A stretch of 64,000 nt of DNA, taken from NCBI GenBank assembly GCA_028686135.1, contig JAQUCP010000009.1, positions 35,173 through 99,172 of the forward strand, in the 5' to 3' direction. This DNA is from UBA12481 sp012523435 (GTDB lineage Bacteria > Bacteroidota > Bacteroidia > Bacteroidales > UBA12481). This document shows positions 45,901 through 54,273 of this stretch, piece by piece. The translations under genes were made by a program, and so were the position numbers. The notes beneath the pieces are model-generated. The model did not search any database, had not been told where the DNA came from, and worked only from the letters and a program-made list of their open reading frames with translations. The stretch's first letter is position 1; each line of letters begins with the position of its first letter.

Positions 45901-46249
45901 GATTGTTCTGATCAACCACCACCGGACCGATCGACCAGGAGCCATAATTATCGAACACGGATTGCCAGGTGGTGCCATTATTTGTGGTTTTCCAGACACC
46001 GCCGGCTGCAACGCCAACATAGTATTCGCTAAAATTTTTAGGATTGACCGCGATATCGGCAATCCTTCCGGAAGTAAAGGCTGGACCTATACTCCTAAAT
46101 TTCAAGCTATTGAAAGTTGATGAGGAGACTGGATCTCTTCTGCCTTCATCAGCGGCACTCTTTTTGCCGGCTGATTGACCGAAAGCGGTCAGGGAGGCTG
46201 CTAGTAATAATAAGGCAAGCCCCGGAATAAGTCTGAATGTTTTTCTCAT
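42977..46249 (-). CDS. Large exported BNR/Asp-box propeller protein (VPS10/sortilin-like)
   Basis: A 1090-aa protein with a signal peptide (IPGLALLLLAASLTAFGQ). About eleven Asp-box repeats (S/T-x-D/N-x-G-x-x-W/F) are spread over residues 80-720, for example KTTNNGTTW, KTTDGGENW, RSVNQGETW, ESFDRGRTW, VTTDDGQNW, KSTDLGKTW. This pattern builds a sortilin/VPS10-type or double seven-bladed propeller. The last 350 residues include a beta segment with EDGQVVKTIKTPQRTGINRI, resembling FlgD-Ig-like domains, and a helical end. Such proteins are often annotated as glycosyl hydrolase, but no catalytic residues are identified. No T9SS C-terminal sorting domain is evident. Substrate or partner unknown. 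Confidence 0.8.
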   Translation of the reverse strand: MRKTFRLIPGLALLLLAASLTAFGQSAGKKSAADEGRRDPVSSSTFNSLKFRSIGPAFTSGRIADIAVNPKNFSEYYVGVAAGGVWKTTNNGTTWQSVFDNYGSWSIGPVVVDQNNPEIVWVGTGEYNSQRAIGYGDGVYKSVNGGRSFKNMGLRNSEHIGRICIDPRNSDVVYVSCQGPLWGPGGDRGLYKTTDGGENWDKILDISENTGISDMEMDPRNPDVIYVTSYQRRRHVWTLVNGGPESAVYKTTDGGENFKKITNGLPGGDLGRIGLAISPVNPDVIYAIVEASEGSNGFFRSVNQGETWQKMSDYVSGSPQYYNRIYCDLWDVDRVISVDVRTQVTNDGGATWSALGESQKHVDNHCFWMDPRDQNHYIQGCDGGVYESFDRGRTWLFKSNLPVPQFYRVAVDNDLPFYNIYGGTQDNGSFGGPSRVFRSSGAINEDWYVTNGGDGFFQQIDPTNPDIVYSESQHGGLVRYDRKSGESIGIQPKEPLGEAYRWNWNSPLLISKFDHKTLYFAANKLFKSTNYGNKWEVISPDLTRQMDRNQLPVMGIVQNIDAVAKNRSTSVWGNIVSLAESPLKQGTLFVGTDDGLIQVTTDDGQNWTTIETVPGVPELTYVSCLLADKFNPSTVYATFSNLKRADFKPYVYKSTDLGKTWKSISSNLPENSPVHSIQQDPVKPELLFLGTEFGFWISFNGGDKWIQMKSGIPTIAIYDIAIQERENDLILGSFGRGIFVLDDYTPLRNFTPTILNEDGYIFPIREGLMYNQSRRSPSPGHMYYEAPNPPYGVTFTYYVKESVKTLKQIRKQEQAKARRDGTVPPYPTYDDLRAEDEEQSAFLVFTIKDEDGQVVKTIKTPQRTGINRITWRYDREVMGTPYLRGEANPMSTPQASATVLPGRYTVDLARDEKGVITPLTEPEAFSVRLLDHFTLPARDRSAVIAFIEKATKLNNAMSAATASLSELTTDIEYGKQLIFSFGDKNNLMDELKSLESRLKKLDIRFNGDPIVRRVQDAAEPGLRSRASSLRWLSSNQDVPETSMEQYDIVSGELKKILPEIDEIQKGVDQLKREFDRLGYPWTPGRETPTW

Positions 46250-46372
46250 GATCAGTTTAGTTTAACAGCATATTGATGCAAGGTATCAATTATTGATTCA
46301 GCAGCCTGTCGTGATCTCGTTAAAAATTGTTAAGGTGGTTATTTGTATATTTAGACCCAGAAATTTTTACCC

Positions 46373-47122
46373 ATGCGGAAATCCTATCTCTTGCTCATCT
46401 TGCTACTGTCACCGGCCTGGCTTGGAGCCCAAAATGTCCGGGATACGGTGATGCCACTCCACATGTTCTCTTTTCATGTCAGCCTGCATCTTCCCGCGGG
46501 TGATATTGCCCAACGGTATGGAGTCAACATGGGTGTGGGTGGATCTTATATGTTCAAAACCCGGTCGAATTGGTTGATCTCGCCTGATTTTTCTTACTTC
46601 TCGGGGAACACTTTCAAGGAGGATTCGATTTTTAAACCCCTACAGGATGAGTATGGTTACTACATCAACGTTTTTGGAGAGCAGGGCATGGTTGACTTTT
46701 TTGAGCGGGGGTTTTATGCTGGTTTGCGGGTAGGGAAGATTCTGCCGGTTTTCGGGCCTAATAAAAATTCTGGCCTGATGATTACCGCTTCGGCGGGGCT
46801 TCTGGAGTATAAAACTTTTATCCGCCAGGAGGGGGCTTCGATTCCCTATCTGATTGAAGATTATTTGAAGGGATGGGATTATCTGACCAATGGCTTTTCG
46901 ATGAATCAGTTTATTGGTTATCTGCATCTTGATAATGACCGTCCGATCAATTTTTATGTCGGTCTTGAATTTCATCAGGCCTGGACTCGCTGCCGCCGTG
47001 ATTATCTGTTTAACCTGATGGGCCCCGAAAATCTGGATCGACGGGATTTTCTGTTTGGCATACGCTTTGGCTGGATCTTTCCGGTCAATAAAAAAACATC
47101 AGGAACTTACTATTATTACTAA
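46373..47122 (+). CDS. Hypothetical small outer-membrane-like protein
   Basis: Not recognised as a named family. 249 aa, signal peptide (LLLILLLSPAWLGAQ), then a beta-rich body with alternating hydrophobics (VGGSYMFKTRSNWLISPDFSYF, GFYAGLRVGKILPVFGP, FYVGLEFHQAWTR) that suggests an 8-10-stranded outer-membrane barrel. It ends GTYYYY. It is 6 bp upstream of waaA and probably in the same transcript, so a role in the outer membrane is reasonable but not shown. A weak TATATTTA element lies about 20 bp upstream of the ATG. Confidence 0.75.
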   Translation: MRKSYLLLILLLSPAWLGAQNVRDTVMPLHMFSFHVSLHLPAGDIAQRYGVNMGVGGSYMFKTRSNWLISPDFSYFSGNTFKEDSIFKPLQDEYGYYINVFGEQGMVDFFERGFYAGLRVGKILPVFGPNKNSGLMITASAGLLEYKTFIRQEGASIPYLIEDYLKGWDYLTNGFSMNQFIGYLHLDNDRPINFYVGLEFHQAWTRCRRDYLFNLMGPENLDRRDFLFGIRFGWIFPVNKKTSGTYYYY

Positions 47123-47128
47123 TCGATC

Positions 47129-48409
47129 GTGCTGATCCTCTACCGGGCTGCAATCCGGATCTATTTTCTCCTGATCCTTGTGGCTTCCCTCTTTTCGAGG
47201 AAGGCCAGGAAGCTAGTGAGAGGCCGACGGAGGCTTGCAGATACTTTTAAAGGATATCATCCTGATAATCAAGTCAGAACTATTTGGATTCATGCTTCTT
47301 CTCTTGGCGAGTTTGAGCAGGGCAGACCATTGATTGAGCAGTGGAAAGCGACCTATCCGGCCGACCGGTTTTTGCTGAGTTTTTATAGTCCTTCGGGGTT
47401 TGAGGTTCGGCAGGATTATGCCTTGGCTGATCGGGTTTTTTACCTTCCGATGGATACCCGTAGGCGGATGGATCGACTTGTTCGGCTCATCCGGCCTGAT
47501 CTGTTTGTCCTTGTCAAGTATGATTTCTGGCCTGAGATGCTAGGAGCCCTACATCGATATAAAATTCCTTCCTGTTTGATTTCGGCACGGTTTAGATCCG
47601 GCCAGTTTCTTCTATCCCCTGCCGGGTCGTTTATTCTGAAGGAGTTGAAATTTTTCCGTCAGATTTTTGTGCAGGATGATGAATCGCTGCTGCTTTTAAA
47701 ACAGAGGGGGTTTAGTCAGGTGTTGTTGGCAGGTGATACTCGAGTGGATGCGGTGGTTGCCAACAAACGCGGGGGTAACGATGCGCTGAAAAAGGGGTAT
47801 GTAGGTAACGACCGGCAGATTTTAGTTGCCGGGAGTACCTGGTTGCCTGAGGAGCGTTTGCTGGCGCGTTATTGGTGTGGGGAGGCCAGGAGTAAATTTT
47901 TGGCAGATTGGAGGTTGATTATTGCACCGCATGAGGTTAATGCTCATCGGCTTGAAGCTATCGAGCAGTTATTTGGTGAGGAGGTTGTTCGTTATTCACG
48001 ATGGGAAAAGACAGAACAGAAAGATTGGAAAATCTTGTTGATCGATCGGATCGGGCTCTTACGACACCTCTATTTTCAGTCGGACATAGCCCTAGTTGGA
48101 GGGGGTTTTGGTCGAGGCATCCATAATGTTCTAGAGCCGGCTGCAGCGGGTATTCCTATACTTTTTGGTCCCCGGTACCAAAAATTTGGAGAAGCCATCG
48201 AACTGTTATCTTCAGGGGCGGCATTCTCCTTTGAAAGCTTTGCTGATCTTGAAAATCTGCTGGATAATCTTATTCTTAATCCCAAAAAACGCTCCGAAGC
48301 AGGCCACCTGGCTTTCAACTATCTGCAGAAAAGTGCTGGATCTACATCCTTAATAATTAAAACTTTACTCCGAATTCTGCCTAATCACCCGGCAAAAAAT
48401 GGATATTAA
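47129..48409 (+). CDS. waaA: 3-deoxy-D-manno-octulosonic acid (Kdo) transferase
   Basis: WaaA/KdtA adds Kdo to lipid A precursor at the inner membrane. The N-terminal membrane anchor is LILYRAAIRIYFLLILVAS. The family motifs are IWIHASSLGEFEQGRPLIE with the catalytic Glu, ILVAGSTWLPEERLLARYW, and GGGFGRGIHNVLEPAAAGIPI with the CMP-Kdo-binding region. 426 aa, normal. The start is GTG at 47129, 6 bp after the preceding stop. This shows that the organism makes a lipid A-Kdo core, consistent with the nucleotide-sugar operon. Confidence 0.94.
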   Translation: MLILYRAAIRIYFLLILVASLFSRKARKLVRGRRRLADTFKGYHPDNQVRTIWIHASSLGEFEQGRPLIEQWKATYPADRFLLSFYSPSGFEVRQDYALADRVFYLPMDTRRRMDRLVRLIRPDLFVLVKYDFWPEMLGALHRYKIPSCLISARFRSGQFLLSPAGSFILKELKFFRQIFVQDDESLLLLKQRGFSQVLLAGDTRVDAVVANKRGGNDALKKGYVGNDRQILVAGSTWLPEERLLARYWCGEARSKFLADWRLIIAPHEVNAHRLEAIEQLFGEEVVRYSRWEKTEQKDWKILLIDRIGLLRHLYFQSDIALVGGGFGRGIHNVLEPAAAGIPILFGPRYQKFGEAIELLSSGAAFSFESFADLENLLDNLILNPKKRSEAGHLAFNYLQKSAGSTSLIIKTLLRILPNHPAKNGY

Positions 48410-48542
48410 CGGGACAACCTTTTGTCAATCAAGGTTCTTAATCCTGTTAGCCATCTAATGTTAATAAGTTGAACTACGGAGTCTCTATTCTCAAGTGTAA
48501 ATTTGGTAACAGGGATCGCATCCCCTTATGACTGACTAACCT

Positions 48543-51152
48543 TTGTCTAACTCATTGAATAACAATAGTTTTGGTGCTATGTATATTGAAGAAATCTCTG
48601 TCAAAATGGGAAAAGGCCTGAAAACCTATAAGCTGGAAGACGCCATTGAAGCTTCGCGCAAATATTTTAAAGGTGATGAGTTAGCCGCGACGGTTTGGGT
48701 CAACAAATATGCCCTTAAGGACTCTCACGGGAACCTTTATGAGCTCACTCCTGATGATATGCATCGGAGGTTGGCCAGGGAGATTGCCCGCATTGAGAAG
48801 CGTTATCCGAATCCGATGACGGAGGATCAGATTTTTGAGTTATTAAAGGATTTCACCTATATTATTCCCCAGGGTGGTCCGATGTCTGGCATTGGAAATC
48901 CGTTTCAGGTCTCCTCGTTGTCGAATTGTTTTGTCATTGGTAATGATGGCTCGTCGGACTCCTATGGTGGGATTCTGAAGATTGATCAGGAGCAGGTACA
49001 GTTGATGAAGCGTCGTGGAGGTGTGGGTCATGATCTGAGTCACATTCGTCCTACCTCCAGTCCGGTGATGAACTCTGCTCTCACTTCGACAGGTGTGGTG
49101 CCGTTCATGGAGCGTTATTCTAACAGTACCCGTGAGGTGGCGCAGGATGGCCGTCGCGGTGCCTTAATGTTGAGCATCTCGATAAAACATCCAGATTCTG
49201 AGAACTTTATTGACGCAAAAACTGAAAAGGGTAAGGTGACGGGTGCCAATGTATCGGTCAAGATTACCGATGAGTTTATGCAGGCGGTGATTACCGGGGA
49301 GCCCTTTACCCAGCAGTTTCCGATTGATTCAGACAAACCCACTCATGTCAAAGAGATTGATGCCAGAAAGTTATGGAGTAAGGTCATTCACAATGCCTGG
49401 AAGTCTGCAGAGCCAGGGGTATTATTTTGGGATACGGTTATTCGCGAGTCGGTTCCGGATTCTTACGCTGATTTGGGATTTCGAACGGTTTCGACAAACC
49501 CATGTGGTGAGATTCCTCTTTGTCCGTATGATTCGTGTAGGTTGTTGGCAATAAATCTTTATTCTTATGTAGATCAACCATTTACGGAAGAGGCCCGATT
49601 TGATTTTGATAAATTCCGAGAGCATGTTCATTATGCTCAGCGGATCATGGATGATATTGTTGATCTGGAGAGTGAGAAGATTGATGGGATCTTAGCGAAG
49701 GTTAATGCTGATCCGGAGGATTTTGAATTAAAGCGGGTTGAGTTGAAGTTGTGGGAGAATATCAAGCGTAAAACTGAACAAGGGCGGCGGACTGGTATTG
49801 GGATAACGGCTGAGGGTGATATGTTAGCTGCTCTCAATTTAGGTTTTGGCAGTGACAATGCCATTGATTTCGCGGTAGAAGTGCAGAAGGTTCTGGCTAT
49901 TGAGGCTTATCGTTCGTCGGTGAATCTTGCGCGTGATCGTGGAGCTTTCTCGATGTATAATGCACAACGTGAGAAAGATAATCCTTTCATCCAACGAATT
50001 CGGGAAGCTGATCCGAAGTTATATGAGGAGATGGTCGTCACTGGTCGAAGGAATTTGGCGTTATTGACAATAGCTCCGACGGGGACAACTAGCCTGATGT
50101 CGCAAACGACTTCTGGTATTGAGCCGGTATTTAGGCCGGTTTACCGAAGGAGGCGCAAAGTGAACCCGAGTGATCCGGAGACCAAGGTCTCTTTCGTTGA
50201 TGAGATAGGTGATTCTTGGGAAGAATTCAACGTGTTTCATCACAAGTTCATGGATTGGCTGAAGATCAAAGGATATGATACGGAAGCTGTCAAGAGCTAT
50301 TCGGAGGAGCAGATTGAGGAGTTAGTCAAGGTGTCGCCGTATTACAAGTCCACCTCCAATGACATTGACTGGGTGGCGAAGGTTAGGATGCAGGGTGAGA
50401 TACAGAAGTGGGTTGATCATTCCATTTCGGTGACGGTGAATTTACCTGCTGATATTCCGGAATCCACGGTAGCTGAGGTTTATCGAACGGCCTGGGAGAG
50501 TGGTTGTAAAGGTATAACGGTTTACCGGGAGGGTTCGCGTGAGGGTGTTTTACTCAAGGCCGCGGAGAAGAATAAGAATGAAGATACGACTCCGTCGCAT
50601 TCCCATAGTGCACATAAGCGTCCACCGATTCTTGAAGCTGAGTTGTTACGGTTTAAGAACAGTCAGGAAGATTGGATAGCTTTTGTTGGAATGCTTGATG
50701 GACATCCGTATGAGATTTTTACCGGGCGAGCCGAAGATGACACCTTAGTGATTCCGAAATCCATCACTCACGGAAGGATTATCAAAGTCAAGACGGAGGG
50801 GGGTGCACGGTATGATTTTCAGTACACCGATAAATATGGGAATCCCTGTACGGTAGGTGGTTTGTCTTATATGTTTGACAAGGAGTTTTGGAACTATGCC
50901 AAATTAATATCTGGCGTTTTGCGCCATGGGATGCCCATACCGTATGTGGTTAACCTGGTTGAGTCGTTACGGCTTGATAGTGAGAATATTAATTCTTGGA
51001 AGACAGGTGTTGCCCGTGCGTTGAAGCAGTTTATTAAAGATGGCACTCGTGCTCCACAGGGAGAGCGGTGTGAGAACTGTAACAGTGAGAGTTTGGTTTA
51101 TCAGGAGGGTTGTTTGATTTGTCTGGAATGTGGGCACAGTAAGTGTGGATAG
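48543..51152 (+). CDS. nrdJ: Adenosylcobalamin-dependent (class II) ribonucleotide reductase
   Basis: A single-subunit B12-dependent reductase that makes deoxyribonucleotides with or without oxygen. Motifs: SSLSNCFVIGNDGSSD (first redox Cys), RRGGVGHDLSHIRP, STNPCGEIPLCPYDSCRLLA (radical Cys with N-x-C-x-E), LLTIAPTGTTSLMSQTTSG, and a C-terminal cysteine pair region (CENCNSESL ... CLICLECGHSKCG) that may bind zinc and regenerate the active site. 869 aa. The start is TTG at 48543, with an ATG 12 codons later as alternative. TAAATTTG (48498-48505) is a possible -7 box. The coding strand is strikingly rich in G and T compared with C. Confidence 0.95.
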   Translation: MSNSLNNNSFGAMYIEEISVKMGKGLKTYKLEDAIEASRKYFKGDELAATVWVNKYALKDSHGNLYELTPDDMHRRLAREIARIEKRYPNPMTEDQIFELLKDFTYIIPQGGPMSGIGNPFQVSSLSNCFVIGNDGSSDSYGGILKIDQEQVQLMKRRGGVGHDLSHIRPTSSPVMNSALTSTGVVPFMERYSNSTREVAQDGRRGALMLSISIKHPDSENFIDAKTEKGKVTGANVSVKITDEFMQAVITGEPFTQQFPIDSDKPTHVKEIDARKLWSKVIHNAWKSAEPGVLFWDTVIRESVPDSYADLGFRTVSTNPCGEIPLCPYDSCRLLAINLYSYVDQPFTEEARFDFDKFREHVHYAQRIMDDIVDLESEKIDGILAKVNADPEDFELKRVELKLWENIKRKTEQGRRTGIGITAEGDMLAALNLGFGSDNAIDFAVEVQKVLAIEAYRSSVNLARDRGAFSMYNAQREKDNPFIQRIREADPKLYEEMVVTGRRNLALLTIAPTGTTSLMSQTTSGIEPVFRPVYRRRRKVNPSDPETKVSFVDEIGDSWEEFNVFHHKFMDWLKIKGYDTEAVKSYSEEQIEELVKVSPYYKSTSNDIDWVAKVRMQGEIQKWVDHSISVTVNLPADIPESTVAEVYRTAWESGCKGITVYREGSREGVLLKAAEKNKNEDTTPSHSHSAHKRPPILEAELLRFKNSQEDWIAFVGMLDGHPYEIFTGRAEDDTLVIPKSITHGRIIKVKTEGGARYDFQYTDKYGNPCTVGGLSYMFDKEFWNYAKLISGVLRHGMPIPYVVNLVESLRLDSENINSWKTGVARALKQFIKDGTRAPQGERCENCNSESLVYQEGCLICLECGHSKCG

Positions 51153-51170
51153 TGGGAAGGGGTGGTGAGA

Positions 51171-51548
51171 TCACTGTTTTTCCAGCACCACGATCGCGTT
51201 AGCCCAATCCTTAACGTGTGAGATAGACAGGTGAATTCGGGATATTCCGTTCTCCCGGGTAACGATTTCAGCCTGGCCGGTTAGGCTGATCTCTGGTTTT
51301 CCCAGTTCCACGTGATAAACTCCGATTTGATTAAAGCCGATGCCACCGGTGAATCCGGTGCCCAGGGCTTTGACGAAGGCTTCTTTTGCCGAGAATCGGG
51401 CGGCGAAGAAAGGAGCTGGATCACGATGTTGTTCGCAATAGCTGATTTCCTCTTGGGTAAAGACTCGACGTTTAAAAGATTCTCCCTTTTCGATAAATCG
51501 GCGTATGCGATCCACTTCGACAATATCTGTTCCGATGCCGAAAACCAT
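51171..51548 (-). CDS. acpS: Holo-[acyl-carrier-protein] synthase
   Basis: AcpS attaches 4'-phosphopantetheine from CoA to acyl carrier protein. It shows the first family motif GIGTDIVEVDRIRRFI (metal-binding Asp), FAARFSAKEAFVKALGTG (catalytic W/F-x-x-K-E-A) and SISHVKDWANAIVVLE at the end. 125 aa, normal. It is 30 bp downstream of kbl on the same strand and could share its transcript. It uses CoA, which links it loosely to panC and panD in the window. Confidence 0.95.
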   Translation of the reverse strand: MVFGIGTDIVEVDRIRRFIEKGESFKRRVFTQEEISYCEQHRDPAPFFAARFSAKEAFVKALGTGFTGGIGFNQIGVYHVELGKPEISLTGQAEIVTRENGISRIHLSISHVKDWANAIVVLEKQ

Positions 51549-51578
51549 AAGCAGTTTATTTTCTGTTAGTTAGACGCG

Positions 51579-52769
51579 TTAGGGCAAAATCTTCAGGTCG
51601 CGGCCAACCTTTTCGAAGGCGTCAACGGCCTTGACAAGCTGGTCGTGTGTATGGGCAGCGCTCAGCTGCACGCGGATACGTGCCTGTCCTTGAGGCACAA
51701 CAGGGAAGTAAAATCCGATGACATAGATACCTTCGGTTAGGAGGCGGCTAGCCACTTCCTGGGAGAGTTTTGCATCGCCGAGCATGACAGCGCAGATACC
51801 GGATTGGGTTGGTTTGATGGAATAGCCTATCCGGGTCATTTGTTCGACGAAATACTGGCGGTTTTCGTGCAGTTTATCGAGTAGTTCGGTGGATTCGTTC
51901 ATGATCCGGAAAGCTTCGATTCCTGCAGCGGCGACTGTTGGGGGGATGGAGTTTGAGAAGAGGTATGGGCGGGATCGTTGGCGGAGCATCGCGATGATTT
52001 CCTTTTTCCCGGTAGTGAATCCGCCGATAGCGCCGCCGAAGGCTTTGCCGAGGGTTCCGGTGATGATTTCTGCCTGGCCGATGAGGTTAAAATGTTCGGT
52101 GGTACCCCGGCCGGTTTTTCCGATGACGCCGGCGGAGTGGGATTCATCGACCATAATCATGGCGTTGTATTGTTCGGCCAGTTTTTTGATTTTATCCAGT
52201 GGGGCAATGTTTCCGTCCATAGAGAACACCCCGTCTGTCACAATGAGGCGGAAGCGGCAGGATTGAGCCTGGCGGAGTTGCTCTTCGAGGTCGTTCATAT
52301 CGGCGTTAGCGTAGCGGAATCGTTGAGCTTTACAGAGGCGGACGCCATCAATAATTGAGGCATGGTTGAGGGTATCGGAGATGATAGCATCCTCATCGGT
52401 CAGGAGGGGTTCGAACACGCCACCGTTGGCGTCAAAAGCGGCAGCATAGAGGATGGTATCTTCGGTCCCGAAAAAGTTAGAGATACTGGTTTCCAATTCT
52501 TTATGAAGATCCGTTGTGCCACAGATAAAGCGAACGGATGACATACCATAGCCATGTGTTTTCATCGCCTGCGTTGCGGCTATGATCAGTCGCGGGTCGT
52601 TCGAGAATCCAAGGTAGTTATTAGCGCAGAAGTTCAGGACTTCCTGGCCGGTGTTGGTACGAATCTGGGGTCCTTGTGGTGACACAAGGATTCGTTCTTG
52701 TTTATATAGACCGGCGGATTCTATTTCGGTCAGTTGTTTTTGCAGGTGGATTTGGTAATTATCGTACAT
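51579..52769 (-). CDS. kbl: Glycine C-acetyltransferase (2-amino-3-ketobutyrate CoA ligase)
   Basis: Kbl cleaves 2-amino-3-oxobutyrate with CoA to glycine and acetyl-CoA, or makes it in reverse. It is a PLP alpha-oxoamine synthase: NFCANNYLGFSNDPRLI, GTTDLHKELE, DTLNHASIIDGVRL, VDESHSAGVIGKTGRGT, and the PLP lysine in TGTLGKAFGGAIGGF. 396 aa, typical of Kbl more than of BioF. The divergent neighbour is an SDR-type threonine dehydrogenase, which supplies the substrate and supports the assignment. TAGTTTTG on the minus strand (52810-52803) is a possible -7 box. Confidence 0.95.
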   Translation of the reverse strand: MYDNYQIHLQKQLTEIESAGLYKQERILVSPQGPQIRTNTGQEVLNFCANNYLGFSNDPRLIIAATQAMKTHGYGMSSVRFICGTTDLHKELETSISNFFGTEDTILYAAAFDANGGVFEPLLTDEDAIISDTLNHASIIDGVRLCKAQRFRYANADMNDLEEQLRQAQSCRFRLIVTDGVFSMDGNIAPLDKIKKLAEQYNAMIMVDESHSAGVIGKTGRGTTEHFNLIGQAEIITGTLGKAFGGAIGGFTTGKKEIIAMLRQRSRPYLFSNSIPPTVAAAGIEAFRIMNESTELLDKLHENRQYFVEQMTRIGYSIKPTQSGICAVMLGDAKLSQEVASRLLTEGIYVIGFYFPVVPQGQARIRVQLSAAHTHDQLVKAVDAFEKVGRDLKILP

Positions 52770-52886
52770 GGCGAATAGATTTTCTGGTTATGATCTAGCA
52801 ATCAAAACTATCAAATTTCCTCTGATTGTCCATACCGGGTAACCAGGTTATTTGGTGATTTTTGTCATTAATATTAATAGTGTTTA

Positions 52887-52917
52887 TTGGGAAGTTTGTT
52901 TTGAAACGGTAATTTTG
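52887..52917 (+). promoter_or_regulatory. Bacteroidota-type promoter for tdh
   Basis: TTG at 52887-52889, 20 nt, TAATTTTG at 52910-52917, with the ATG at 52962. It matches the consensus well. The kbl -7 candidate on the other strand lies about 80-100 bp away, so the two genes could be regulated together from this 192-bp intergenic region. Confidence 0.65.
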
Positions 52918-52961
52918 CCGCTCATTCCAAATAGACTAATTAACTGATAGTTAGATAATCC

Positions 52962-53912
52962 ATGAAAAACATTTTAATTACTGGTTGTGGTGGACAGATT
53001 GGTTCGGAGCTAGCGTTGGAGTTACGCAAGCGTTATGGTGGAGATCATGTTATTGTCTCGGATGTTCGGCCGATATTGGAAGGGCCGTTGGTGCAGACAG
53101 GGCCGGTTGAGGTGATTGATGTGTTGGATATTACCCGGATAGCAGCAATTGTGAAGAAGTATGACATTGACACGATATATCATTTAGCAGCGGTATTGTC
53201 GGCGGTAGGGGAGGCGAAGCCTCAGTTAGCCTGGAGTATAGGCGTCAATGGGTTGTACAATGTGTTGGAAGTTGCGAGGGAGTATCATTGTGCGGTCTTT
53301 TTCCCCAGTTCGATTGGGGCATTTGGTCCGACTACCCCCTTGGATTTTACTCCGCAGGACACGATCCAGCGTCCGGTATCGATGTATGGGGTTACGAAGG
53401 TAACGGGTGAGTTGCTATGCGATTATTATCACCGGAGGTTTCAGGTTGACACGAGAGGTGTTCGTTTTCCCGGGATCATCTCGAACGTAGCACCTCCAGG
53501 TGGAGGGACAACAGACTATGCTGTTGAGATTTATTATGAGGCTGTTAAGAGTGGTCGTTATGTTTGTCCGTTGCGGGCTGGAACGTTTTTAGACATGATG
53601 TATATGCCGGATGCTTTAGATGCGGCGATTGGGATCATGGAGGCTGATTCGGCTCGCTTAAAGCATCGGAACTCCTTCAATGTTACAGCTATGAGCTTTG
53701 ATCCCGAGATGATTGCAGGGGAGATTCGAAAGCACATTCCGGGTTTTGTGATGGAGTACGATGTTGATCCAGTGAAGCAGGGCATCGCAGATTCTTGGCC
53801 CAACCGGATGGATGATTCTTGTGCGCGGGAAGAATGGGGCTGGAATCCGAAGTATGATTTAGTGGCGATGACGGGGGATATGATTAAAGTGATTCGGGGG
53901 AAGAGAATCTAA
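52962..53912 (+). CDS. SDR-type L-threonine 3-dehydrogenase
   Basis: An extended short-chain dehydrogenase with GCGGQIGSELALELRKRYG (Rossmann), YHLAAVLSAVGEAKPQLAW, FFPSSIGAFGPTTP and the active-site pair Y-x3-K in SMYGVTKVTGELLCDYYH. The segment RGVRFPGIISNVAPPGGGTTDYAVEIYY and the ending WGWNPKYDLVAM fit the SDR threonine 3-dehydrogenases described from other Bacteroidota, which use NAD+ and not zinc. It oxidises threonine to 2-amino-3-oxobutyrate, the substrate of the divergent kbl. 316 aa. The coding strand is very G-rich relative to C. Confidence 0.9.
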   Translation: MKNILITGCGGQIGSELALELRKRYGGDHVIVSDVRPILEGPLVQTGPVEVIDVLDITRIAAIVKKYDIDTIYHLAAVLSAVGEAKPQLAWSIGVNGLYNVLEVAREYHCAVFFPSSIGAFGPTTPLDFTPQDTIQRPVSMYGVTKVTGELLCDYYHRRFQVDTRGVRFPGIISNVAPPGGGTTDYAVEIYYEAVKSGRYVCPLRAGTFLDMMYMPDALDAAIGIMEADSARLKHRNSFNVTAMSFDPEMIAGEIRKHIPGFVMEYDVDPVKQGIADSWPNRMDDSCAREEWGWNPKYDLVAMTGDMIKVIRGKRI

Positions 53913-53933
53913 AATTTTTTAATTAGGATGTAG

Positions 53934-53960
53934 ACCTGTCAGGTCTTAAACCTGACAGGT
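53934..53960. repeat. Nested palindrome, copy 1
   Basis: ACCTGTCAGGT, spacer CTTAA, ACCTGACAGGT. The two 11-bp arms are inverse of each other, and each arm is itself a palindrome (ACCTG-N-CAGGT). It starts 21 bp after the tdh stop. It could act as a bidirectional terminator or be a REP-like element, although no T-tract follows. Confidence 0.9.
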
Positions 53961-54100
53961 GTTAACGATTTTGTATTGTCTTAATATTCAAATACTTGGT
54001 TTTCGGGATTTTTCATATTGATACCAAAATAGAGCCAAGAATCCTACAGATGCTTTTTTTAACGTCTTCATAATTAGAAGGAAAAGGCATAGATTGTTCA

Positions 54101-54141
54101 TAATAAACCTGTCAGGTGCATATGACCTGACAGGTTTATTA
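54101..54141. repeat. Nested palindrome, copy 2 (extended arms)
   Basis: The same ACCTGTCAGGT / ACCTGACAGGT pair with a 7-nt spacer (GCATATG) and six more flanking bases that also pair (TAATAA on the left, TTATTA on the right). This gives 17-bp arms and a very stable hairpin on either strand. Confidence 0.9.
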
Positions 54142-54240
54142 TTATAGAATGGAGATTAATTAAATACCTGTAAGTCAAAAGATTCTAAATTTCTTTAAAT
54201 TTGACTAGTTGAATTTTCTTTGGTTATCAAGTAATTAATA

Positions 54241-54273
54241 TATACCTGTCAGGTCTTAAACCTGACAGGTATA
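54241..54273. repeat. Nested palindrome, copy 3
   Basis: The same 27-bp core as copy 1, including the CTTAA spacer, with three more paired flanking bases on each side (TAT/ATA). It ends 29 bp before the DUF5009 ATG. Confidence 0.9.

Noticed and set aside
48410..48542. Cobalamin riboswitch before the B12-dependent reductase
   Set aside because: No B12-box-like GCCACTG and only 130 bp available; a small GGGAT-ATCCC hairpin is not enough.
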